This document shows, in pieces, positions 9,241 through 18,306 of a stretch of DNA of 34,913 nt. Numbering within the stretch: the stretch's first letter is position 1; every line of letters starts with the position of its first letter. Origin of the DNA: an uncultured Pelagibacteraceae bacterium. GTDB taxonomy: Bacteria; Pseudomonadota; Alphaproteobacteria; Pelagibacterales; Pelagibacteraceae. The stretch covers positions 1 to 34,913 of the forward strand of contig CACDEK010000005.1 in assembly GCA_902551735.1 (NCBI GenBank). Reading direction: 5' to 3'. Below the pieces are notes generated by a model. The model was given only the letters and a program-made list of their open reading frames with translations. It did no database searches and was not told where the DNA came from. The position numbers and the translations under genes were made by a program.

Positions 9241-9317
9241 TGGTTGCGGGGGACGGATTTGAACCGCCGACCTCAAGGTTATGAGCCTTGCGAGCTACCA
9301 GACTGCTCCACCCCGCG
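9241..9317 (-). tRNA. Initiator tRNA-fMet (CAT), CCA encoded
   Basis: Minus strand CGCGGGG TG GAGC AGTCTGGTA GCTC G CAAGG CTCATAA CCTTG AGGTC GGCGG TTCAAAT CCGTC CCCCGCA ACCA. C1 x A72 mismatch and A11:U24 pair are initiator hallmarks. Confidence 0.95.
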
Positions 9318-9320
9318 ATT

Positions 9321-9515
9321 TTAAATTCTGTTTTTAAGTTTATTTAGTTTTTTAACTCTTTTTATATTTTCTTGTTGAATTCTTTTTTTTTTTTCAGATG
9401 GTTTTTCATATGTGTTTTTTAATTTTATTATTTTAAAGAACCCATCTCTTTGTAGTTTTCTTTTAAGAACTCTTAGAGCTTGTTCAACATTATTATCTTT
9501 TACTTCTATTTTAAT
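9321..9515 (-). CDS. rpsU: 30S ribosomal protein S21; start assigned to ATT 9515 by Shine-Dalgarno spacing (ORF track uses TTG 9527)
   Basis: KIEVKDNNVEQALRVLKRKLQRDGFF...SEKKKRI. GGAGG lies 5 nt upstream of ATT 9515, whereas the TTG 9527 start would contain the SD within its own first codons. Confidence 0.85.
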   Translation of the reverse strand: MKIEVKDNNVEQALRVLKRKLQRDGFFKIIKLKNTYEKPSEKKKRIQQENIKRVKKLNKLKNRI

Positions 9516-9581
9516 AACTACCTCCAAAAAGCAGAGTAACTAACATTTTAAATTTTTTATGTCCATTAAATTGATGCATTT

Positions 9582-10157
9582 TTAACTTGATTTCTCTAGA
9601 CTTTTCTTTTCTTTTTCTCTTTTTTCTCTTTTTATTCTTCTTTCAGCTTTTTCAATAGAACTCAGTAAGTCTTTTTGCGAAAATAATCCCATTGCTACAG
9701 GATCTTTGGGGTTTAAATTATTATAGTTCCAATAATTTTTATTTCTAATTGCCGAAACAGAATTTTTTGTGACACCTACAAGTTTTGCAATTTGAGAGTC
9801 TTTTAATTGAGGGTGTTGTTTAATTAACCACAAAGCTGAGTCAGGTTTATCTTGTCTCTTTGACAACGGTACATACTTTTTTACTTTTTTATCTATATTT
9901 GAAATTTTAATATCACTACTTGTAATTTCCAAAGGTCTATTTTCATCATTTGATGATAATTCTATTTCTTCTCTAGTTAACTGACCAGATATAATTGGGT
10001 TATATGGTTTAATTCCTTTTGCAACTTCACCATCTGCTATTCCTTGTATTTCCACTTCATGTAAATTACAAAATTCAGCAATTTGTTTAAATGTTAAAGT
10101 TGTGTTTTCTACTAACCAAACAGCAGTAGCCATTGGCATCAAAGGTGTATTACTCAT
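9582..10157 (-). CDS. DUF1013 / TrcR-like cell-cycle transcriptional regulator
   Basis: MSNTPLMPMATAVWLVENTTLTFKQIAEFCNLHEVEIQGIADGEVAKGIKPYNPI; C-terminal HTH-like segment (DSQIAKLVGVTKNSVSAIRN). Confidence 0.85.
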   Translation of the reverse strand: MSNTPLMPMATAVWLVENTTLTFKQIAEFCNLHEVEIQGIADGEVAKGIKPYNPIISGQLTREEIELSSNDENRPLEITSSDIKISNIDKKVKKYVPLSKRQDKPDSALWLIKQHPQLKDSQIAKLVGVTKNSVSAIRNKNYWNYNNLNPKDPVAMGLFSQKDLLSSIEKAERRIKREKREKEKKSLEKSS

Positions 10158-10388
10158 TTATTTTTTATTCTCTGATCTAAAGTTTTGAAATTTTTTATTA
10201 AATTTGCTTACTCTTCCCTTGTCTAAGATCGCTTGTTTGCCCCCAGTCCATGCAGAGTGAGATTTTGGGTCAATTTCTAATTTTAATACATCACCTTCAG
10301 ATCCCCAAGTAGATTTTGTTTCAAACTGAGAACCATCGGTCATTTCAACTTTAATAGTGTGATAATTTGGATGTATTTTTTTTTTCAT
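10158..10388 (-). CDS. rpmE: 50S ribosomal protein L31 (no zinc-binding cysteines)
   Basis: [50 protein letters not shown]. Confidence 0.93.
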   Translation of the reverse strand: MKKKIHPNYHTIKVEMTDGSQFETKSTWGSEGDVLKLEIDPKSHSAWTGGKQAILDKGRVSKFNKKFQNFRSENKK

Positions 10389-10423
10389 AACGAGACTTAT
10401 AGCAAAAAGGTTTAATAAAACAA

Positions 10424-11176
10424 TTAAAAGTTGATTAAGTTTTTGATTAATTTTTGGTTAATTTCAACACTTGAAGCTAGTACTTTTTTAACTTCATATT
10501 TATTAACATCAATGTCATTAATTATACCACCAGCTTCTTTAATTAGTATTATCCCAGAAGCAATATCCCATATATTTAAATTTTTTTGAAAATATCCATC
10601 AAACTTTCCTGATGCCACATAGGCTATATCTAGTGCGGCACTACCAGTTCTTCTAAGTGTAATATTTTCTTCAAAATTTACTTGTTCCATATTGTTGCCA
10701 CCAGTTGCGAATAAACAATTATTTAATTTATTTTTGTTCGAAACTCTTATTCTTTGATTATTAAGGTAAGCCCCATTATTTTTTTCTGCATAAAACATTT
10801 CATCTTTAATAGGATCGTAAACAACTCCAGATACTATTTCATTTTTAGTTTTTAAAGCTATAGATATTGCAAAGTGTGGCACGCCGTGCAAAAAATTTGT
10901 AGTTCCATCTATTGGATCAATTATCCAAATATTATCTTTATCATTTTCAACTTTGTTTTCACTTTCTTCGCTAATTACAGAATAATTTCTTTTTGATTTG
11001 ATTAACTCTTCAATAATAATTTTTTCTGCTTTAATATCTGCATTTGTAACAAAGTCTAAAGGCCCTTTAGAAGAAACTTGTAGTTTTTCGAGTTCGCCAA
11101 AATCTCTAATTAAAGCTTTAGAAGCTTTTTCACTTGCTTTTATCATAATGTTAAGATCTGCAGAAATAGATTTCAT
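10424..11176 (-). CDS. suhB: Inositol monophosphatase family protein
   Basis: [46 protein letters not shown]. Confidence 0.88.
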   Translation of the reverse strand: MKSISADLNIMIKASEKASKALIRDFGELEKLQVSSKGPLDFVTNADIKAEKIIIEELIKSKRNYSVISEESENKVENDKDNIWIIDPIDGTTNFLHGVPHFAISIALKTKNEIVSGVVYDPIKDEMFYAEKNNGAYLNNQRIRVSNKNKLNNCLFATGGNNMEQVNFEENITLRRTGSAALDIAYVASGKFDGYFQKNLNIWDIASGIILIKEAGGIINDIDVNKYEVKKVLASSVEINQKLIKNLINF

Positions 11177-11184
11177 AATAAATT

Positions 11185-11745
11185 TTATATTTTTTTTATA
11201 TATTCAATTGTTCTTGTATCAACTAATATTACATCTTCACTTTCTATGAATGGAGGAACTTGAATTTTTAACCCATTTTCTAGTACCGCAGGTTTGTAAG
11301 ATGATGAAACAGTCTGTCCTTTTAGAGCAACATCAGTAGTTGCGATTTTACATTCAATTTGCTTTGGAAGATCAACTGATAGAGGTTTATCATTATAAAA
11401 ATTAATTGAAATTTCTAAATTTTCAGTAAGCAATTTTCCTTTTTCTCCAATAATTTGTTTTTTTAAATTTATTTGTTCAAATGATTTTTGATTTATAAAA
11501 TAATATTCATTTTCGTCTTCATATAAAAAAGAAAACTTTTGTTCATCTAAAGAAGCTTTTTCAACTGAGTCACTTGATCTAAATCTTTCATTAAGTTTAG
11601 TATTGTTATTGACACTTTTCATTTCAACTTGGTTAAAAGCACCACCCTTTCCAGGTTTAACATGTTGAGTTTTTAATACTTCCCATAGATCATTTTTATG
11701 TTCTATAATCATTCCTGGTTTAATTTCATTGCCTAATATTTTCAT
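11185..11745 (-). CDS. efp: Elongation factor P
   Basis: MKILGNEIKPGMII...HVKPGKGGAF...; C-terminal KIQVPPFIESEDVILVDTRTIEYI. Confidence 0.95.
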   Translation of the reverse strand: MKILGNEIKPGMIIEHKNDLWEVLKTQHVKPGKGGAFNQVEMKSVNNNTKLNERFRSSDSVEKASLDEQKFSFLYEDENEYYFINQKSFEQINLKKQIIGEKGKLLTENLEISINFYNDKPLSVDLPKQIECKIATTDVALKGQTVSSSYKPAVLENGLKIQVPPFIESEDVILVDTRTIEYIKKI

Positions 11746-12365
11746 TTTAAATTACTTATAGCTTCAAATGGTTTATATTTTTTATTATTCCAAATGTAGC
11801 CTGAGATAGCTAAAAAGTTTGCTTTATTCAATAAAAGTTTTTTATAATTGTCTAAATTTATTCCACCAATAGCAACTATTGGAATATTGGTTGTATTTTT
11901 TGACCAATTTAAGATTTTAATATTAGCTTTGTATTTAGATCGTTTAGTTTTGGTTGGAAAAAATGCCCCTAAAGCAATATAGTTTGCTTTATTTTTTATA
12001 GCTTTTTTAATTAATTTTTTTGAATTATGGCAAGTAATTCCTAAAATATGTCCTTTTAAAATTTTTCTTGCTAAACTTATATTCATATCAGATTGGCCAA
12101 TATGACATCCATCAGCATTAATTTTTTTTGCTAGTATAGGATCGTCATTTATTATGAATTTAACATTATATCTTTTGCATAACTTCTGTATTTTTTTACC
12201 TATAATTAATTTTTTTTTTTTACTTTCTTTCTTTAATCTAAGCTGAAAATATGCGACTTTTTTTAGTTTAAAAATTTGTTTTAGTTGATTATAAAAACTA
12301 TTACTTTTTATTTTATTTGGAGAAATTAAGTAGACAAATCTTTTCTTTTTTTTAAATTTTATCAA
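11742..12365 (-). CDS. thiE: Thiamine-phosphate synthase (ThiE/TenI family); start uncertain
   Basis: IINDDPILAKKINADGCHIGQSDM, YIALGAFFPTKTK, IPIVAIGGI. ORF track starts at TTG 12395 inside fba; TTG 12365 is a less overlapping alternative. Confidence 0.75.
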   Translation of the reverse strand: MIKFKKKKRFVYLISPNKIKSNSFYNQLKQIFKLKKVAYFQLRLKKESKKKKLIIGKKIQKLCKRYNVKFIINDDPILAKKINADGCHIGQSDMNISLARKILKGHILGITCHNSKKLIKKAIKNKANYIALGAFFPTKTKRSKYKANIKILNWSKNTTNIPIVAIGGINLDNYKKLLLNKANFLAISGYIWNNKKYKPFEAISNLK

Positions 12366-13362
12366 TTTTTTCAGACCATTCACCTTTAGATGCAAGACTA
12401 CACATTTTTGCTCTATGATTGAAAACTTCCTGAGTTCCCTTAAGATTTTTTAAATCTTTTGACCAAAATTTAAGTGCACTTTGTTGTAAAGCTCTACCGT
12501 AAGAGAAGGTCATAATAAAATTTGTATTGTTTTTTATATTAATTTCATTCAAGTTTTTGGTTGCTTCTTTTTCAGTTTGTCCACCAGATAAGAAAGCTAT
12601 ACCAGGTACTTCTGATGGAACAGATTCTTTAAGACATTTAATAGTCATTTCAGCAACTTTTGAAGTATCGATTTTTTCATTTGAATCTGAACCTGGTAAA
12701 ATCATATTAGGCTTTAATATTGTTCCTTTTAATTCAACTTTATGTAGTTCTAGTTGTTCATAGCATTTTTTTATTACTTCAGAAGTTTTTTTAAAACAAT
12801 CTTCTGAATTATGATTTCCATCCATTAACAATTCTGGTTCAACAATTGGTACCATCCCACATTCTTGAACTAAAGCAGCATATCTCGCTAAGGCATGAGC
12901 ATTAGAATAGATTGATATTTGGCTTGGATATTTTTTTGAAATTATATAAACACCTCTCCACTTAGCAAATCTAGCACCTAAATTGTAATATTCTTTTAAT
13001 CTTTCTCTTAAACCATCAAGACCCTCGGTAATTTTCTCTTCTTCAGAATTGGCTAAAGTTTTTGCGCCAGTATCAACTTTTATACCAGGAATTGAATTTG
13101 AATCTGAAATTAACTCAGGAACTTTTTTTCCTGATGTGCTAGTTTGTTTTATAGTTTCATCGTAAAGAATAACACCTCCAATACATTCTTTCATACTAGA
13201 AGAGCTAAAAAGTGTTTCTCTAAATAATAATCTATTATTAGTACTGGACTCAACATTAAAACTCTTAAGTCTTTTGGTCATTGTTCCAGTGCTTTCGTCT
13301 GCGGCTAGAATTCCTTTTCCGCTACTGATAATTTGCAGAGCTATATTATTTAATTCAGACAT
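12352..13362 (-). CDS. fba: Class I fructose-bisphosphate aldolase
   Basis: GKGILAADESTGTMTKRL, VPIVEPELLMDGNH, GTILKPNMILPG, IAFLSGGQTEKEA. Confidence 0.95.
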   Translation of the reverse strand: MSELNNIALQIISSGKGILAADESTGTMTKRLKSFNVESSTNNRLLFRETLFSSSSMKECIGGVILYDETIKQTSTSGKKVPELISDSNSIPGIKVDTGAKTLANSEEEKITEGLDGLRERLKEYYNLGARFAKWRGVYIISKKYPSQISIYSNAHALARYAALVQECGMVPIVEPELLMDGNHNSEDCFKKTSEVIKKCYEQLELHKVELKGTILKPNMILPGSDSNEKIDTSKVAEMTIKCLKESVPSEVPGIAFLSGGQTEKEATKNLNEINIKNNTNFIMTFSYGRALQQSALKFWSKDLKNLKGTQEVFNHRAKMCSLASKGEWSEKIDKI

Positions 13363-14545
13363 TTTGAGTTAGTGCTTTTATACCAGGTAAAGTTTTTCCT
13401 TCAAGGTATTCTAAAAATGCTCCACCAGCAGTTGAAACAAATGTAAATGAGTCTATTTTTTTAAATTTATTTATTGCTGCAACTGTTTCTCCTCCACCGG
13501 CTACAGAAAAAATTTTATCATTTATTGTTTTTTGAGCAATTATTTCTAATATTTTTTTAGTACCATTTTGAAATTTTGGATTTTCAAAATATCCTGCTGG
13601 ACCATTCCATAATACGGTATTTGAATGAGCAATTATCATATTGATACAAGAAATTGTCTTTGATCCAATATCTAATATCATTTCATCATCATTTACTGCT
13701 TCTATATTTTTTTCTACTCCAGTATCTTCAAAATTTTTTGAAACAATAACATCTACCGGACATGTAATTTTACAATTATATTTTGTAGAATTTTCTAAAA
13801 TTTCTTTTATTAAGTGTTCACAATCATTTTCACATATTGATTTACCTATTTTTGAGCCAGTATGTTTTAACATTGTATTAGCCATGCCCCCGACAATAAT
13901 TATATTATTAAATTTTTTAATTAAGTTATTAATAATTTTAATTTTAGTTGAAATTTTTGAACCACCAATAATAAGAGTAATAGGTTTTTTTATTTCAGAG
14001 GTTATTTTTTTCAACGCATTTATTTCATCGGTAATTTGTAAACCAAAATACGACGGAATGTATTTAGTGATTCCTTCAACAGAGGCATGAGATCTGTGAG
14101 AGACTGAAAAAGCATCATTAACATATATATCCCCTAAATTTGATATTTTTTTAGAAAATTCTTTGTCGTTTAATTCTTCTCCCTCATTAAAACGTATATT
14201 TTCCAACATCATTATCGAACCATTTGAAATTTTATTTACCTCGGACAAGGTATTTTCGTTTATTGTATTTTTGTTAAATAAAACCTCTTTATTTAACAAA
14301 GAGGATAATTTTTTTGAAATAGGTTCCAAAGACATTCCAGTAATGACCTTGCCCTTTGGTCTTCCAATGTGAGATAAAATTATAATTTTTGCTTTTTTTT
14401 CTATTAATAATTTTATAGTTGGTATTATTTTTTCTATTCTAGAAGTTTCAGTTATAGCGCCATTTTGCATTGGAACATTTAAATCAACTCTAAGCAAAAC
14501 TTTTTTACCTTCGAGTGTTAGATTTTGATCTAAAGTATTATTCAT
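13355..14545 (-). CDS. pgk: Phosphoglycerate kinase
   Basis: LRVDLNVP, ILSHIGRPKG, WNGPAGYFE, SVAGGGETVAAI, STAGGAFLEYLEGKTLPGI. Confidence 0.97.
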   Translation of the reverse strand: MNNTLDQNLTLEGKKVLLRVDLNVPMQNGAITETSRIEKIIPTIKLLIEKKAKIIILSHIGRPKGKVITGMSLEPISKKLSSLLNKEVLFNKNTINENTLSEVNKISNGSIMMLENIRFNEGEELNDKEFSKKISNLGDIYVNDAFSVSHRSHASVEGITKYIPSYFGLQITDEINALKKITSEIKKPITLIIGGSKISTKIKIINNLIKKFNNIIIVGGMANTMLKHTGSKIGKSICENDCEHLIKEILENSTKYNCKITCPVDVIVSKNFEDTGVEKNIEAVNDDEMILDIGSKTISCINMIIAHSNTVLWNGPAGYFENPKFQNGTKKILEIIAQKTINDKIFSVAGGGETVAAINKFKKIDSFTFVSTAGGAFLEYLEGKTLPGIKALTQNV

Positions 14546-14550
14546 AAAAA

Positions 14551-15555
14551 TTAAATTTTATGAATATACTCTGCTAAATCGCACATTCTTGATGCAAATC
14601 CCCATTCATTATCGTACCAAGCAGAAACTTTACCCATGTTGCTTCCAATGGCCTTAGTTAAAGATAAATCAACAATAGCAGAATTAGAGTTGTGATTAAA
14701 ATCAATAGAAACAAGTTTTTCATTTGTTACATCAAGTACATTTATTAATTCTTTTTTTGAAGCTTTTATAAAAGATTGGTTAATTTTTTTTTCTGTTAAC
14801 TTGTTTTTTGAATTAAAAACTAAATCTACAAGTGAAACATTTGGTGTTGGAACTCTTATTGCTAAACCCTCTAGTTTGCCTTTTAATTCTGGTATAATTT
14901 CACCGATAGATTTTGATGCGCCAGTAGATGTTGGCACCATAGACTGCGAGGCAGATCTTGCCCGTCTTATATCTTTATGAGAATTATCTAATAATCTTTG
15001 ATCAGACGTATATGAGTGAATAGTTGTCATAAAACCTTTTTCTATTTTAAATTCTTTATTCATTACATAAGCGACAGGAGCGAGACAATTAGTTGTACAA
15101 GATGCTGCTGAAATTACTAAATCATTTTTTTTTATAGATTTGTGGTTAACGCCATATACTATAGTTTTATCAGCATTTTTACATGGAGCTGAAACAATAA
15201 CTTTTTTTGCACCGTTTTTTATATGAGGTATAAGTTTATCTTTTGAATTAAATTTTCCGGTACATTCCATGACATAATCTACATTAAAATTTTTCCATTT
15301 AATTTCATTTAAATTTGAATGTTGTGAAAATGTAATTTTTTTTCCATTTAAAGTTAAATAATTATTTCCATATTTAATTTTACAATTAAATTTTCCATGA
15401 ATAGAGTCATACTTTAATAATGAAGCAACCACTTCAGCGCTTGATCTACTATTAATATGTTTTATTTCTATTTTATTATTATTATTTTCAATAATTGATC
15501 TAATAACCATTCTTCCTATTCTTCCCAAGCCATTAATTCCAATTTTTGTTGCCAT
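14551..15555 (-). CDS. gap: Type I glyceraldehyde-3-phosphate dehydrogenase
   Basis: KIGINGLGRIGRMV, SAASCTTNCLAPV, WYDNEWGFASRM. Confidence 0.97.
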   Translation of the reverse strand: MATKIGINGLGRIGRMVIRSIIENNNNKIEIKHINSRSSAEVVASLLKYDSIHGKFNCKIKYGNNYLTLNGKKITFSQHSNLNEIKWKNFNVDYVMECTGKFNSKDKLIPHIKNGAKKVIVSAPCKNADKTIVYGVNHKSIKKNDLVISAASCTTNCLAPVAYVMNKEFKIEKGFMTTIHSYTSDQRLLDNSHKDIRRARSASQSMVPTSTGASKSIGEIIPELKGKLEGLAIRVPTPNVSLVDLVFNSKNKLTEKKINQSFIKASKKELINVLDVTNEKLVSIDFNHNSNSAIVDLSLTKAIGSNMGKVSAWYDNEWGFASRMCDLAEYIHKI

Positions 15556-15556
15556 A

Positions 15557-17491
15557 TTACTTATTTAACATTTTTTCTATTTTTTTAACTATATAATCGC
15601 TGTGTAGGTAAAAAGATTTATAAACATCTTTTCCAGGTGCACTCTTACCAAAATCATCAACTCCAAAGCAAATACCATTTTCTCCCACATGTTTTTTCCA
15701 AGGTTCTGTTAAGCCTGCTTCGATAGAAATTTTATATTTAGTTTCATTCATTATTTCTTTTTTATATTTTTCTGATTGAAGTTTAAATAATTCTAATGAA
15801 GGCACCGATATAACTTTTGAATAAATGTTTTGTGTGGCTAATTTATGACTAACCTCAATAGCTAAATTAACTTCTGATCCAGTTGCAAGAATAGTCAATT
15901 CTATTTTTTGATTAGTTCTTAATAATTCATATGCTCCTTTAATACATTTATTTTCACTTATATATTCTTTTCTTACAGGATTAATTTTTTGTCTTGATAG
16001 AGCAATAACACTTGGCGAACTATGATTTGTTAAAGCAAGTTCCCAACATTCAAAGGTTTCTACTGTATCAGCTGGTCTAAACACATTTAAGTTTGGTACA
16101 GATCTTAAACTTGAAAGTTGTTCAACAGGTTGATGAGTTGGTCCGTCTTCACCTAGGCCAATAGAATCATGCGACATAACATAAATTACTCTTTGTTTCA
16201 TTAAAGCAGACAATCTTATAGATGGTTTACAATAATCACTAAAAATGAGAAAAGTTCCACCATATGGAATTAAATTGCTATGTAATGCTATGCCATTCAT
16301 AATCCCACACATTGCGTGTTCTCTCACACCATAATGAATATAATTACCATCAAAATTTTTAGGTTTAATTATTTTATGACTATCAGTCTTTGTATTGTTT
16401 GATCCGGAAAGGTCTGCAGATCCTCCAATAAGTTCGGGTATTTTTTTTGTCAAAGAGTTTAATATTTTTTGTGAAGATTTTCTTGTTGCCATTATCTCCA
16501 TTGATTTTATGTAATTTTTTTTTTCTTCTTTAATTATTTTTGAAACTATTTTTGAAATATTTTTAAATTTAATTTTATTTTTTTCTGATTTTTGTGAAGC
16601 TTTTTCTCCAATTTTTTTCCATTCATTCATAATATTTTTTGGAATCTCAAAAGGTTTATAATTCCATTTTAATTTTTTTCTTACTAAAGCAACTTCATTT
16701 TCTCCTAGCGGACTTCCATGGACAGAAGCTGTTCTTGATTTATTTGGAGAGCCATAACCAATAATTGTTTTGCATGAAATAGCCGAAGGAATTTTTGATT
16801 TTTGAACTTTTTTTAATGCATTAAAAATTTGTTTTTCATTATGACCATCAATTTCAATGTAATTCCATCCATAACTATTAAATCTTTTTTTAAAGTTGTC
16901 TGATACAGCAAGATTAGTAGGGCCATCGATTGAAATTGAATTATTATCAAATAACAAAATTAAGTTTTTTAATTTTAAGTGACCCGCTAAACTTAAAGCT
17001 TCGTGGCTTATTCCTTCCATTAAACAACCATCACCAGCCAAAACATATGTTTTGTGATTTATAATTTTTTTTCTATGTTGTTTCTTTAATATTTCTTCAG
17101 CAATTGCAAAACCGACAGCGTTTGCTATACCTTGGCCAAGTGGACCAGTTGTTGTTTCTATTCCTGAATTTGGCTCATATTCTGGATGTCCTGCGCAAAT
17201 AGAATTTAGTTGTCTGAAATTCTTAATGTCATTTAATGATACACTTTTGTATCCTGTTAAATAAAGTAAGGAGTAAAGAAGCATTGATCCATGACCTGCA
17301 GACAAAACGAATCTATCTCTATTTATCCAACTAGGATTCTTAGGATTAAACTTAAGGTAGTATTTAAAAAGTATAGTAACGACATCTGCCATGCCCATAG
17401 GCATACCAGGATGGCCAGAGTTGGCCTTTTCAACAGCATCAATTGACAAAAATCTAATTGCGTTCGCTAAATCTTTATTTTGCTTACTCAA
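15557..17491 (-). CDS. tkt: Transketolase
   Basis: NSGHPGMPMGMADV, DRFVLSAGHGSMLLYSLLYLTGY, LAGDGCLMEGISHEA, DSIGLGEDGPTHQPVEQLSSLR. Confidence 0.97.
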   Translation of the reverse strand: MSKQNKDLANAIRFLSIDAVEKANSGHPGMPMGMADVVTILFKYYLKFNPKNPSWINRDRFVLSAGHGSMLLYSLLYLTGYKSVSLNDIKNFRQLNSICAGHPEYEPNSGIETTTGPLGQGIANAVGFAIAEEILKKQHRKKIINHKTYVLAGDGCLMEGISHEALSLAGHLKLKNLILLFDNNSISIDGPTNLAVSDNFKKRFNSYGWNYIEIDGHNEKQIFNALKKVQKSKIPSAISCKTIIGYGSPNKSRTASVHGSPLGENEVALVRKKLKWNYKPFEIPKNIMNEWKKIGEKASQKSEKNKIKFKNISKIVSKIIKEEKKNYIKSMEIMATRKSSQKILNSLTKKIPELIGGSADLSGSNNTKTDSHKIIKPKNFDGNYIHYGVREHAMCGIMNGIALHSNLIPYGGTFLIFSDYCKPSIRLSALMKQRVIYVMSHDSIGLGEDGPTHQPVEQLSSLRSVPNLNVFRPADTVETFECWELALTNHSSPSVIALSRQKINPVRKEYISENKCIKGAYELLRTNQKIELTILATGSEVNLAIEVSHKLATQNIYSKVISVPSLELFKLQSEKYKKEIMNETKYKISIEAGLTEPWKKHVGENGICFGVDDFGKSAPGKDVYKSFYLHSDYIVKKIEKMLNK

Positions 17492-17545
17492 AAATTATCC
17501 TATCTAGACTAAGAAGATTCGATTTTATAATATAAGTATATATAT

Positions 17546-17866
17546 ATGAAAACTTATAGTGAAAAAGAAAAAAAACTCGATAATGCATTAAACAAACTAA
17601 TTGATTTAAATTTAAATACAAATCTTAAAGAGAATTTACAACATTTGAGTTATGAAAAAAATCAATTAGAAATTGAAAAAAAAGAAATATTAAACAAATA
17701 CAACGAACTTATTAATGAACATGAAAAAATTAAGCAAGAACTTAAAAGTCTAAAACATAAAGAAAATGATGAACAGTCAAGGGTTTCCGAATTTTCTGAT
17801 AAAATTGATGAGCTAAATCAGGAAACAGATACTCTTCTTGAAGAAATTGATAAATGGCAAATGTAA
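17546..17866 (+). CDS. Small coiled-coil protein (DUF4164-like position upstream of zapA)
   Basis: 106 aa, Lys/Glu-rich heptad-like sequence; overlaps the zapA start by 13 nt. Confidence 0.65.
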   Translation: MKTYSEKEKKLDNALNKLIDLNLNTNLKENLQHLSYEKNQLEIEKKEILNKYNELINEHEKIKQELKSLKHKENDEQSRVSEFSDKIDELNQETDTLLEEIDKWQM

Positions 17867-18300
17867 ATATTATTTTTAATGGAAAAGAATTCCTACTTTC
17901 CTGTGATGATGGACAGGAAGAGCATTTGATGGAATTAGCAGAAAAACTTAATGGTAAGTTTGATGGCTTAAAGTCCCAACTAGGAAATATAGGGGAGAAT
18001 AAATTATTACTTATTACCTCGATTAAAATAATGGACGAATATTTTGAGACAAAAACAAAAATTGAAGAAAAAAAAAACGAATTAAATGAATTATCTAATA
18101 AATTTAAAGAGTTAAAATCTTTAGTTTATCAATATAGAGATGATAAAGAAAACGAAGTTAAAATTTTAAAAGAAAATCAAGATAACTTTAGAGAAGAAAT
18201 TGAAAAAAATAAATTAGATTATGAAAAAATAATAGATGACGCGGCTAAAAAAATTGAAGACTTTATTCAAAAAACAAATATAGATAATCAAATTCAATAA
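17854..18300 (+). CDS. zapA: Cell division protein ZapA
   Basis: VNIIFNGKEFLLSCDDGQEEHLMELAEKLNGKFDGLKSQLG...NKLLLITSIKIMDEYFE. Confidence 0.85.
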   Translation: MANVNIIFNGKEFLLSCDDGQEEHLMELAEKLNGKFDGLKSQLGNIGENKLLLITSIKIMDEYFETKTKIEEKKNELNELSNKFKELKSLVYQYRDDKENEVKILKENQDNFREEIEKNKLDYEKIIDDAAKKIEDFIQKTNIDNQIQ

Positions 18301-18306
18301 TAGCTT

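Noticed and set aside
13641-14090. 149-aa ORF on + strand antisense to pgk
   Set aside because: pgk on the minus strand has full family motifs; the antisense ORF looks like a low-complexity shadow of an AT-rich gene.
14284-14315. Hairpin CCTCTTT-ATTTAAC-AAAGAGG followed by T-run, terminator-like on + strand
   Set aside because: Lies inside the pgk coding sequence and no + strand gene ends there; likely a coincidence of codons, though it could terminate antisense RNA.
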